A stretch of DNA of 64,000 nucleotides, from the NCBI GenBank assembly GCA_027186245.1, contig CP114490.1, positions 2,991,001 to 3,055,000 of the forward strand, in the 5' to 3' direction. The notes under the pieces are model-generated. The model worked only from the letters and a program-made list of their open reading frames with translations, was not told the DNA's origin and did no database searches. Positions within the stretch are counted from its first letter, which is position 1; each line of letters opens with the position of its first letter. The stretch comes from Coriaria nepalensis (Eukaryota > Streptophyta > Magnoliopsida > Cucurbitales > Coriariaceae). This document shows, piece after piece, positions 1-11,402 of the stretch. The translations under genes and the position numbers were made by a program.

Positions 1-341
1 TCTCTTAGACTTCTAATATATTACAATAAACATGTCATGTTCTTTTAGATATTGTACAATTTAAAGCACTGAGTAGCGAGAAGAAAGACTCCACTTATTT
101 AAAGATGCACTGCGATTTTTTAACAACTCAAAACAATCATACATTACTGTTCTCACATTACGTACAGCCCAATTCTAACTGGGTTTCACATAATTATCAA
201 ATGATATATCGCTCTTACATTTTGGATTAGTGAAACCAAAAATTAACAACCAGATCGCAATGACTAATCATTCAGATTTAAGACATTAAATATATAATCA
301 CTCTTATATTTAAGAAAACGAGAAGACAGGTGATGAATTGA

Positions 342-2515
342 TCAGGTCCGGTCCGAGTCCAGAGCCATGATAGTGCTGAGATTCATTGGGCTCATGTACT
401 GAGTTGATCCAGTCAAGATCTGTTGGACGATGATCCTGTTTGCCCTCTCTGATGGATGAAATGGGTCCCAAAATGCGTACAGATCTCTGTTCGGGCACAA
501 GTTGGACAACCCGGTGCAAAGCCCAACTCCATTGTAAGGTCCTTGCCCACAGCATGCCACCTTTGATGTGATAAATCCTGTCCCAAAGTTATTGCACATT
601 CGGTTATGTTAGTTAACCACCTCCTATCGATTCTATCGGTTTTTTAGTATCACGTGACATCATCTCTATCATATAAAAATACGTATGGATTCACGTGACT
701 TGATTCGAACTAAGGTACGGTTGGACCTAAGTAAACATATCATGCTATATTTTTACACTGTGAATAAAGAAGAAACCGTACTTGGGTTTGAGAATTAATG
801 AAATTTCATACCATATGCTTGAGGATCAAAAACAAAATCTGAGTGCATTTGCTGTGTGTTAACGGCAATGAAGACTTGTCCGCCGATTTCATTGTTGAGT
901 TGGTTTATCATTTGTCTAAGCCGCGGGTTGAACAGGGCTGCAGCTCGTTGGAGCTCGACAGCGCACTCACCGTTTGTACTACGCATGGCCAATTCTGCCG
1001 GAACACAACCAAGTGGTCCCGTTCCCGTCACCAGTACTCGCCTTGCTCCCAGATCAAACAGTCTCTGCAAGCATTAATTCATAACTCATCTTAACCAATG
1101 TTCAAATTTGATAAAACTCGGAATGGATTATAAATTCTTAAGTGAACTCGGCTAATTAATTAATAAAAATTACAAGAGTTTTTGTTTTACTCAAGAATTG
1201 ACAATTCATACAGTTAATAACTTTACAAAACTTTCTTTCTAAAAGAAAAAAAAAACACAGGAATAAGATGTACTTGCCTGTCACGTCAAGCATTCTGACC
1301 ATGAAAAGCATGCAATTATGAAAGTGCTAAAAAAAACAGTATAATGCACATGAAAAATCTTGTAGTACACCATAACTATCTGTCTGACCTCAAAATCATA
1401 ATAAGTATTCACCTTCTTCTCATTATCTTATTTCCTACTTTCCTGTGATATATACTGTTGCCGACGTTACCTCACATTAATCATATATGCTAGCTAGTGT
1501 AACATGTTTACTTGACTCTATACGCAGGAATGACATTTTTTTTTAAACTCGTCTTAGTTAATTCTAACGTAATGTTACTAAGAAATCAAATTATAAGATA
1601 TGAGGACATGATATTTCTGATAATCGATCCGTAAATGATATATGAGTTTAATCGGAGGGTTGAAGTGACGATCACCCGTAAGACTTTCCGGTACTCGGAA
1701 ATGAGATAGACGACGTAGTCAGGGAGAGAGAATTGGCGAGATCTTGCTGAGAATGGGACCAAGTAGTAGTTGTTCACAAAGTCATTGCCGCCGACAGTTA
1801 TGAGCACTAAGGCCCCATTTACTAGCCTTATCGTCTCTTCTCCTCCAATTAGAGAACTCACCCTGCTTTGGTACTGTTGAAAGTACTCTAATTGCTTGTA
1901 CATTCGGATTATGTTTAGCTGCAAAACGATCGAACATAGAATCCCTAATTGCTTAGATCTTTTGTTTTGGGACTTCATTCTTTTGGTTCACATAATTAAG
2001 CATGCCATGATTAAGCATTGCAATTAATGGACAAAGCTAGATTAGTGCTTACAAATTGAATTCCTGTGTCATTAAGAATCCCAATTCCAGCAGAAGCAAA
2101 GTTAGCACCAACTAGCAGTCTCTGTCCAGAAAGCAGTGGACTCAAATATGGCAATGTGGGTTCCATCCCAAGTCTCTCACCTGAAAGTACAAAAATCAGG
2201 CAACATTGCTTATAACAAACACATTTTACAAAGTTCTACAATGAAGTTAACAAAGGTGAAGAGTGAGGTAACCCTACTGATAATGTCAGGGATATTGAGC
2301 CCGTTAGAGAACCGGCCAGTTGGTGTATGAGTTGGATAATCGATCCCGTATGGGTAAGAGTCGGCACGAGCCGTGGTGGCTAAGAAGTCATTGTTGCCAT
2401 TGTCCACTAGAGAGTCTCCAAAAACGAAGAAAGCTCGAGCCTCAGCTTGATTGGCGCTAAAGAGAATTAGCGCTAAAGTACTTAGCAACGAAACTAAGAT
2501 AGAGGAGGTATCCAT
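342..2515 (-). CDS. GDSL esterase/lipase (LTL1-like), five exons
   Basis: A secreted SGNH/GDSL hydrolase that cleaves ester bonds in lipids. Exons on the minus strand are 2515-2278, 2180-2053, 1918-1676, 1064-812 and 577-342. They sum to 1,098 nt (365 aa) with the frame kept at each GT-AG junction. A hydrophobic signal peptide (about 27 residues) is followed by the block I nucleophile motif [13 protein letters not shown]. Block III is seen as [10 protein letters not shown] and the C-terminal catalytic Asp/His pair as [11 protein letters not shown]. The length is normal for plant GDSL lipases and no lesion is visible. The closest family I recall is Arabidopsis LTL1 (lithium-tolerant lipase), so a role in extracellular or cuticle lipid turnover or stress is an inference. 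A TATA box lies 53 bp upstream of the start codon. Confidence 0.93.
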
Positions 2516-2567
2516 GATGACGAAGATTATGAGAAAGATTATGATCTTGGTATAATGGGTAGATGGG

Positions 2568-2575
2568 TTTATATA
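2568..2575 (-). promoter_or_regulatory. TATA box of the GDSL lipase gene
   Basis: Read on the minus strand this is TATATAAA, 53 bp upstream of the ATG at 2515. The distance fits a short 5' UTR of roughly 20-25 nt. Confidence 0.6.
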
Positions 2576-2599
2576 AGTTTATTTGTAAGCACATTAATT

Positions 2600-5280
2600 G
2601 CTGATTCCAGCTACCTCTATTGGAAGTTGATGAGAGTAGAACCCTCTTTACTAGGGACGCTGAAGCTACTCAAATCTACTAATTCTTACTTAATTTTAAG
2701 ACCAATAATAATGGATTAGTGAATGAATGAATGAGTGAATGATTTGTTATTCGCATAGTATCTATAGTAAACCGGACAGTCGATCGTCTAGTTGTTTCTA
2801 TATCATCAAAATGATTAAAGTTATGAAAACTTTGTCATAACAGCTCTTAACTAGGAAGATTATGTCGGTTGATTGATGTTTAGAACTAAGAGTCTTATAA
2901 AACTTAGTTAGAGTAGTAGAATGAGAAAACATATATATTATGGAGAAAGGCATCATCGATATAGCATTGTTAACTAACTATCTACATCACTTCTAAAATA
3001 TTATAATTAAGTTTATAATCAAATCTTTATAGTATTTATATCCATCGAAAAAGGTCACGTTCGCTATATTATAGAACTAAATATCCACATCAGTTCTAAA
3101 AGATTATAAATTTATAGTCGAATCTTTGTAGTGTGTGTATCCATTAAAAAGGGTTGCTATTAATTAATGTGATTTTATGTTTTGAACAATAATTAATCAA
3201 TCTCTGTCACACTTTGGCACATTCAATCACTCATTCATTTTCCTAAAGTTTTTTAGGTAGTCCTTCCACTCATGATTTCACTAAGTAGATTACTATTTCA
3301 CCAGAAATTGTTCTATGAAGCTGATTTAGAGAGGACCTAAGTCAGACTATATATATTAACAATATAGTAAGTGGAAATGATAAAAAGAAATTATTCAATT
3401 TTTAATCATAGAATATATTATAATAAAGTAAATTCAAAATGCATTCAAGTCCATCATGCAATTGACCTAAATTTGCAGCTCTATCTTTATGTCGCGGAAA
3501 ATTAGATACTTGTAGAAGTCAGCTGTTTCGTCCCTTCAATGGAATTAAAATTAATGGTCTGAGAATTTAATTTTTCTTACAAAAATGTCATTTTCAATGT
3601 CTCTATAGCATTAACAATGTCGATCTACCCTAACTTACTGTCTTAACATCTTACGTCGTCAGGCAAACTTATGATAAACATTCACATGCACATTGCTTCT
3701 TGATAATCAAACCCACTTTCGACTTTCACAGTAATTATTATAACTATTACTATTCCGCTTGATCGAGGAAAAAATTAATCACCAGCCACTAATTAAAACG
3801 TAATTAATACCTAAACCAAATCAGTCAAGTTTGATTCTTCTCTATAAACTCGATTTAGAGGGACATGGTCGAATATTGGATGGCTTGCTAGCTAGCTAGC
3901 TAGATAGACCAATGAAAAAGGAGAGATCGTTAAGAGTGGCCACGTGAGTACAATAAATGGCTAGCTGATCATTTACTTAACATGGCCAAAACATCTCTTG
4001 TACTATTTAACATAAGACTATTAATACGATATTAAAGTTTAAGGAAGGTCCATGACCAAAATTTAATTTGGTAAACGAAAGAGTTCTATAACTATAAGAA
4101 TTCATGTATATATATATATATATCGATTTTCTTGTATCGAAATTATTTAGATGGTTGAATATTTGGTGAGAAGCACGTGTTGGCTAGCTGATCAATGAAT
4201 TCTTGGGAAAAAAAAAAAAGAGGTAATCATACGCCACTTGTAGCATCAGGATTCTCATTACTCTAAGGAAATGTGATCCCATTCCATGATGAAATATACA
4301 ATTAAACATACAACAATCTGTATTGTGTACAGTGTTGCATGCATGCAGATCGCAGATTGCAGATTTATCTAGTATATATAAAGACTTACAAATGGTTTTC
4401 CTCTCTTTCTCTCTCTCTTTAGTCTCTTTTGGACGTTCAATATGGGCATTAAATTCAGTAGAATTGAATGCTGTCAAAAGCAGAGAAGGGAGCATAGTGC
4501 TATTAAGAACTCTGAATTGATATGATATGTAGAAGAATATTTCCCAAAAACACAGTTTCTGGCACATGCATGCATATAAGCCTTCACAGTACATCACTGT
4601 AAATAAATCTATTAACTCTCAGTCTCAGTATATGTATGGGGTCCAGATAGGCAGATATTAAGACCAAGACGTGTGAAAATTTTGAGATACAGATTACTCT
4701 CACACCACAGTAAAGTGTAGTATACTAGTAAAGGGAAAAGAGCATATTCGAGCCGGCAGAGAGCTCCGAGAATGATCGCCGGAAAGGGAAGGGAAGAATG
4801 GAGAGAAGAAAAATGGAAGATAAGGATCGAGAATATTGTTATTGCTTACCCTTTCACTCGGTTACGCTTTGAATATATATATATATCAATAACATTTCAT
4901 CCATTTTCTTACTTGTCACGGTTCCATGTGCCGACATGTAGTATCTTCGGGAAGTACTTGGCCGACATGTAGTCCACAAACTTGTTAGGAGCTCGGTTGC
5001 TACACCTGGCCCAGCTTTGAAACACATACACACAATTAGGGATATGTGTCCCCGTTGTACTTCAATTCTCCTTCAACAAAAGAGTAACTAATGAATATCT
5101 AATGTTACCCCTCTGATTAGTACGTATGAATTAGGAATCAAATTATACTAAACACATTGAAAGAACGTCATACAAACGTATTAGGTAGAAATGATTAGCG
5201 ATATAGTAGTTGATTAAGGGTTCTTATGTAATTTCCTTTAGTTAGTTAACTGCTAACTATATATTTTCATTCTCATTGGC
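2600..5280. other. Gene-poor AT-rich interval
   Basis: I see no convincing coding exon. Short open frames at 4184-4597 (minus) and 4772-4972 (plus) are low-complexity and lack family motifs. The interval holds a diverged tandem repeat (about 2970-3156), a GCTAGCTAGCTAG run near 3888-3904 and an AT dinucleotide run near 4110-4123. Confidence 0.5.
2970..3156. repeat. Diverged two-copy tandem repeat, about 100 bp unit
   Basis: The stretch from about 2973 to 3055 recurs with many substitutions at about 3073-3155. Shared blocks include AACTAAATATCCACATCA-type and TTCTAAAA-ATTATAA-type words, then ATCTTT(G)TAGT and TATCCAT. No function is seen. Confidence 0.5.
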
Positions 5281-5332
5281 TCATGATTAATTAATCAAGT
5301 CTTTCTCTCTCTCTCTTTGCGTCATCCTAACA

Positions 5333-7910
5333 TGGTAACAGAGTCGAGAGAGAGAGAGAGAGAGAGAATCGTTTTTTCAGTTACGATCTTGTTTTTTCAT
5401 TTTCTTTTGTTTTCCTGCCAACCAAACACTTCTCTTCCTCGTGATTTTTATCACGGTTCTTGATCTTTTTTTCTCTTCGAATTTTTAAAAACCTGTTCGA
5501 AATCGATTCAATTTCACGAATCAATCTTCAATTTTATGTTTCCTTCGTCATTTGAAGATTTTGCATTTGATCACCTCCGAGCTCAAGAATGATGTCAGCA
5601 CCTATTTCAGCTACAGAGCATGCAGAAGACATCTCCAACACCACGAATCCTCCTCTTGTCGATCTTTACCTTCGTCTTTCACCTCAAATTAAACCTCGTT
5701 CTCCTCTGTACATCCATCCTGTAGACACTCCAGGACTCGTTCTTGTTTTGAAGATTCTTCTCGGTAACGAAAACTATGGAGTTTGGATCCGCTCCATGAA
5801 GCATGCTCTTCTGTCTAAGAACAAATTAGGCTTCTTTACAGTCAATTTGATAAACTAGAAGCGAATTCTCCTTTCATGATGCAGTGGGGGAAATGTAACG
5901 CGATGATATGCTCGTGGATACTTAATTCAATTTCCAAGGAATTAACCAGCAATGCTGTTTTCGCCTCAAATGCCAGATTACTTTGGGAAGGTCTGCAAGA
6001 ACGATACAACAAAGTCAACAGATCTAAGAACTACGCAATCCAGAAAGAAATTGCTACTTTGCATTAACGAAATTCGTTGATCTCCAACTACTACACAAAG
6101 ATCAAGTCTCTGTGGGATGACCTTTCTACTTTGATCACTCTTCCAAATTGTCAGTGCTCTATTGCTACGATTTATTCACAAATGGATCAACAGTAAAAGT
6201 TAATGTTATTTTTAATGGGTCTAAATGTGAGTATTGTCATGCATTAGACCAAAAAAATAAAAGATGCATGCTACAAACTAGTTGGATATCCTTATAGGCC
6301 ATAGACTTTACAATCCTAAGTCCAACAAGTCACAAATTTCTAACAATGCACAGATCCAATGGGGCGTTTCCATCTCAGTTAACTCATGATCAACATGCTC
6401 AGATTCTTAACTTGCTTGGACAAGACAATCTCCCAAGCACTCAAAATTCTTCTCCTCAAGTCTCCAACTTTTCCTAGTGTGTGGTCTAAGGACTACACTT
6501 TTCCTAGTCAATCCATCAATTTAGCTAAGGCTTCTGTCAAATACCCCATTTTTAATGCCATTTGTTATTCTCATATGTCACCGACATAATCAATGTCTTC
6601 TTGCTAATCTATCCATCTTTTCTAAGCCTACTTCCTATCATGAGGCAATTATGGATGAAATATGGATAAATTCTATGACTTGTCAGATTAAAGCTTTGGA
6701 GAATAATAGTACATGAACACTAGCTCATCAAGGAAAATAGGTTATAAGCTGTCGTTGAGTCTATAAAGTTAAGTTGAACTCAGACGGTACTTTAGAGAGG
6801 TTCAAAGCACAATGAAGAGATTTACATGCAACTTCCACAAAGGTATGGTTTTGAGAGGGAGACACGAGTGTGAAAGCTTATCAAGTCACTCCATGGCTTG
6901 AAACAAGCTTCACGTCTATGAAATCACAAGTTCACCTCTGCTCTACTTCAACGTGGCTTCATTCAGTCCAAAATGACTACTCCTTATTTACTAAGGTTGT
7001 TGGTTCCACATTCATAGTACTTCTAGTTTATGCGGACGATATATTGATCACTAGGAATAGTTTGAGTGCTATTAATGTTGATAAACAATTCCTTAAGTCT
7101 TGCTTCTTTATTAAAGATCTAGGTCTTATGAAGTTCTTTCTAGGTCTTCTGGAATTTGTCTCACTCAATGCAAGTATGCCTTGAAACTTCTGTTAGACAC
7201 GGGTTTGATTGCTTCCAAGCCCGTTGCCACTCCTCTTGAACTAAATCTCAAGATCACTTCCAAAGAGTATGATACTGTCGTCGGTGATGATGGTTCAAAC
7301 GCTTTACTTGCTGATCCAACCATCTATTAGAGACTTATTGGTCGCGTGATATACCTCACTATGACTAGACCTGACTTCAGTTTTGTTGTCCAAAATCTTA
7401 GTCAATACATATAACATCCTAAACAATCTCACTATGATGCTGCTCTTAGGGCCATGCGCTACATAAAAAAGCAATCCTGGCATGGGGTTGTTCTTTAGTG
7501 CATCTTCTGACCTGAAACTTGATGCCTACTGTGATGTTGACTAGGCATCATGTCGTATGACTAGAAGTGTCACAGGTTATGCTATTAAGTGTGGTTCATC
7601 TCTTGGCTCTAAGAAAACTAAAAAGCAGGCTACCGTGCTCAAATCTTCTGCTGAGAGTGAGTATAGGCTTATCGTGCCATGACAGCTATTAGTGACTGCT
7701 GGACTTGCTACGTGATTTGCAGCTTTCTGATCTTACTCTTGTCCCTTTGAATTATGACAGCTCTTCTGCCCATCAGATAGCCGCCAACCCTATCTTTCAT
7801 AAACATATGAAGCACATGACATTGATTGTCATATTTTGCGAGAGAAAGTTTTGTTTGGAGCCATTCAGTTACTTCACATTTCAACTAGTCATCAACCTAC
7901 TTAGTTAGTA
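5333..7910 (+). mobile_element. Decayed Ty1/copia retrotransposon
   Basis: A heavily mutated copia-type remnant. A primer-binding-site-like word, TGGTAACAGAGT (5333-5344, close to the tRNA-iMet complement), directly follows a CA that could end a 5' LTR. A gag start at 5589 has the copia pattern of an N-Y-x-x-W motif followed by a K-x-x-L-x-x-K-N-K stretch. The reverse transcriptase core is readable around 7020-7060 (LLVYADDILI), followed by KDLG-x-x-KFFLGL. RNase H-like pieces run to about 7900 (KAESEYR-like and KHMKH-like words). Stops and frameshifts are frequent and most of protease/integrase is missing, so an internal deletion is likely. I could not find a matching 3' LTR. It cannot encode its own proteins. 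Confidence 0.8.
5342..5367. repeat. GA microsatellite
   Basis: A run of GA dinucleotides directly after the primer-binding-site-like word of the decayed copia element. A CT run sits about 30 bp upstream at 5302-5318. Confidence 0.8.
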
Positions 7911-9018
7911 ATTAAGAAACCACTCTTGCAAAGTTACATTCTGTTTTTTAATGGTTTGTTACAGACTTTTAAGTCTTTATATTCCAGCAAAGAATGAAGT
8001 GGTTTTATATTTTGGATTATAAAATAAAATAATAAATTAATAGAAAAAAAAAGTGAAAATAATAAAAAAAAGTAAAAATAATAATAATAAATAATAAATA
8101 ATTTTTAATGATATAACATATTTGTTGAGCGTGTCAAATTAATTTAATCAACGAAAAAAATTATAAGAATAATTAAAAAATATCATTTAAATTATATAAT
8201 ATATAAAAACAATTATAAATAAAAAAATTTATAAAAATTGAATTACACGTAAATAAAAAAATAAACTTATCCAAAATAAAAATATCTAAGCAAAAAAGAC
8301 GAAAAAAATCTTCAAATTAAATACCTGAAATAGCAAAATTGTTGTCCCTTGTGATCTTGTCATGTCCAACACATTTCAAGTTAACTAGCAGGAGACGGTA
8401 GTTACTAGTTACCTGAACCCAACATGTTCAGGCTCTAACAGGCACGTGTACAAACTGGATTGAATTTCAACAAGTCATTTACATATTCCCATGAAGGATT
8501 GAGTATACATACATACTCTTCGCATGCATTTGCATGTTTTAACTTTGTCAAAAAGATTCTCTTGAGGTGGGGCCCCGGGTCGGAGTTTCTAAAAGATTCC
8601 GAAGACATGGGCCCAAAATTATGAAGATCAATGCCGAATCCAAGACGATGTAAGCCCTTCTACCAATCAAAGCCCAATATCTTCTTTTTTTTTTCTTAGC
8701 AAAAACTTGGAAGGCTTTGATTGCTAGAACAAAACAAAACAGGAGATCTATGCACTGATGCATCGCTGAGCTACGTGGAGTAGAGGATGACGCTATCCAC
8801 ACGAAGAGTGATATTGTTCTGAGGTGGCAACGCCCCATTGGTCCAACACAGAGTTGAGAATTTCCTGTGGACCAAATAATCCCACAAAAAAATGAGAAAG
8901 GAGATTAGTTTTTCTTCCAATCCATTGGATCTTATCATTTCATTATTTTTTATTTACATATTTATTTTTCTTATCCAAAGGAACTCGAAGAAAAAGTTAA
9001 CTAGAGCAACGCAATCTA
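7911..9018. other. AT-rich interval and PsaE upstream region
   Basis: From 7980 to 8340 the sequence is very AT-rich (A-runs, TAATAATAA). Nearer the gene, a CTTATC (I-box complement) sits near 8970, about 45 bp before the PsaE start codon, which would suit a light-regulated promoter. No gene is seen; the open frame at 8548-8838 (minus) has no recognisable motif. Confidence 0.45.
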
Positions 9019-9862
9019 ATGGCTACAGCTTGTAAAATGGCCTGCGTTGCCTCTGGAATCGTGTTCACATCAGGTTTGGCATCAAACGCAGGTTCCTCAT
9101 CTAGGAATTCTGGAGTTTCCTTTCCCAAATTTAACGGGAACAATCGCTCTGGAAGGCTAGTGGTTCGTGCCGCAGAAGAAGGGGCACCGCCGCCACCTGC
9201 TGCCGCCACTACTACCAAGGATGCTCCAGCTGGAGAAGCCAAGCCTAAGCCACCTCCAATCGGACCCAAGAGAGGCACTAAGGTACGTATAGAGTTAACT
9301 AGTGTTTGGAACTAATTAATTCTAATATTCAAATAATAATAACAATAACAAACAAATATTCAAATACATGTTATCTTTCAGTCGCTGTGGATATATTAAT
9401 GTTTATACATGTTCATGATCGTGTATTTCTTATATCCGATTATTAATATTTTTCAGAAACTATACGATACTTTTCATATTATATATATATATATATATGT
9501 ATATGTATATGTATATATAAAGGGATCCACCTTAAGTTTTTCGAATTAAAGATTAAAGAACATTCTTTAACGTTCATGTATCATTTTGTAACAGGTGAGA
9601 ATTCTGAGAAGAGAATCATACTGGTACAAAGACATTGGATCCGTTGTCGCAGTTGATCAGGTCAAACCCTTTCCATTTTGTGACGAAAAGACAAAAACAA
9701 AACTTCTTATTTGAAGTAGAATGCTAATAATGTCCATGTTTTTTTTGTTGTTGCATGCAGGACCCAAAATCAAGGTACCCAGTGGTGGTTAGATTTAACA
9801 AAGTAAACTATGCAAATGTGTCAACTAATAACTATGCACTTGATGAGATTAAGGAAGTCTAG
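9019..9862 (+). CDS. psaE: Photosystem I reaction centre subunit IV (PsaE), three exons
   Basis: PsaE is a small stromal-side subunit of photosystem I that helps dock ferredoxin and supports cyclic electron flow. Exons are 9019-9282, 9595-9660 and 9761-9862 (432 nt, 143 aa, phase 0 junctions, GT-AG introns). The N-terminal half is a Ser/Thr/Asn-rich chloroplast transit peptide ending near a VVRAAEE cleavage-type motif. An Ala/Pro-rich linker follows, then the SH3-like core: [49 protein letters not shown]. Length and core match plant PsaE. No lesion is visible. It is a nuclear single-gene unit with no operon context. Confidence 0.96.
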
Positions 9863-10342
9863 TAGTGAGCTTTTCTGTATGTAATTAAGTTCCAAGGACA
9901 AGTACCATATTGTGTATCGCTCTCTATTATTAAATCTCCTCCTTATACTATGTTCACATATTCCTCAACTTCTCCTAAATTATTTCAGCTCATTCGTATG
10001 CGGATGATAGTAAATTCACTTTCTTAATCCCTAAGACGACAATTGATCGGAGCATTATTTTTCCGTTTCATTCGATCTTTTTTTATCAATGTATCTAGCC
10101 TTTCAATACAATTATCTATGAAGAATTTTATGAAAAACCGGGTGCGAATATTCTAATCGTGCTACGAGTTAGAAAATATAGAACTTGGATTACAGATAAT
10201 AGAATCCTCTTATTCAAATTTACTAACATGGTAACATTACGGATAATACATCCATATAATTTTATTGTTTAAAGGACATAACTATGGTTTATGGGATAAA
10301 GTTGTCATATATATATATATATATATATATCTATATATAAGT
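9863..10342. other. Convergent 3' region between PsaE and the RNase T2 gene
   Basis: No coding exon is seen. The segment contains the presumed PsaE 3' UTR (about 9863-9990) and an AT dinucleotide tract at about 10308-10340 next to the stop codon of the opposing gene. Confidence 0.5.
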
Positions 10343-11402
10343 TTAGAAAATAGGAAACTTTATTTTTTCTGGGCATATTTTCTGTGGGTTTATCTTGATC
10401 GTTGGGCAGTTTATAGGTTTGGATCTTGACTTGTCTGCGCAGAAGTGAACCTCGAGTAGCTGATGGTGACCATATAAATTTTTGTTGCAATAAATGACTG
10501 GACTAAACCCAATTTTTTTGGTCAAGATGCTATGTATCTTGTCTAAACTATAATGAGCTTCTTCATTTGGTACAATTCCTGCCGCCAAAAATTAATTTTA
10601 CTGTAAATTTTTTATTAATGTAGTGTTGTTTATCTTTGTAACTAGCTGTATGTAATATCATTATCATTGCATGCTAAACTTATATTACCTGCGCCTTCAA
10701 GAATTTCAAAGATTTTCACTTTCTTCTTCAAGTTGAGTGCTGCTTCAAAGTACTCGACTTGGTCGAGGCCGGAACACGTTCCGTATTTTAACCAGTTACG
10801 TGACCATTCGTTTACGTTGTCGCTACTCGGGCAGTCCAACGATGGCCAATCTCGTACAAGATCATCCACAAGATTAAACACCTTGAAGATGAAAAACATA
10901 AAAAAATATAAACAGTATGATTTAGAAGACAATAATAAGAGAAAACCAAAAAGTATTTATTAGTCATAAAGGTAAATTGCATTGTTGTCTTAAAACTCTA
11001 AGAGATCATAGTACCTCAATCAAACTTAGCGGGCTAGTAGATGTACAGTAAGTAAGATTTCTCTCATGCTCATGCTTGCAAATTGGGACCAGCCTCTTGA
11101 TGAGAAAATCAGTTTCGGGTTTCCCGCTCCATGGAAAACAACATTCTTCGATGGAGCGACAACGTGCTCCCGGCCACTACATCGATTAAGAAGATGATTC
11201 GAATCGATACTATGATGATTTGTGAACATCACTAATTGATTTGGTGAAAAATTCACAGATAGTATATATATATATAGATAGATATAATTTGACTCACATA
11301 TTGTTCGAGCAAGAAGCCATGTAAATCATCATGTGAAAGAGTAGAACATGCAAGCAAATGAATTAGGACAAGATATATCCAAATTATAGATCTGTTTTCC
11401 AT
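10343..11402 (-). CDS. RNase T2-family protein lacking catalytic residues, four exons
   Basis: Related to S-like RNases, secreted enzymes that cut single-stranded RNA. Minus-strand exons 11402-11298, 11176-11015, 10881-10689 and 10578-10343 give 696 nt (231 aa), normal for the family, with all junctions GT-AG and in frame. A signal peptide starts MENRSIIWIYLVLIHLLAC. Structural landmarks remain: EECCFPWSGKPETDF, DWPSLDCPS, WLKYGTC, YFEAALNLK, and the C-terminal cysteines. The active-site blocks do not. CAS I, normally F-x-I-H-G-L-W-P, reads FLIKRLVP. CAS II, normally W-x-H-E-W-x-K-H-G-T-C, reads WSRNWLKYGTC. Both catalytic His, the Glu and the auxiliary His are replaced. Catalytic loss with a clean frame suggests a non-enzymatic role such as the RNase-related storage proteins known in some plants, but a young pseudogene is possible. 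Expression is not shown by sequence. Confidence 0.82.

Noticed and set aside
4184..4597. 137-codon open frame on the minus strand
   Set aside because: Low-complexity, Cys/Phe-rich by chance, no motif, overlaps CT-rich simple sequence.
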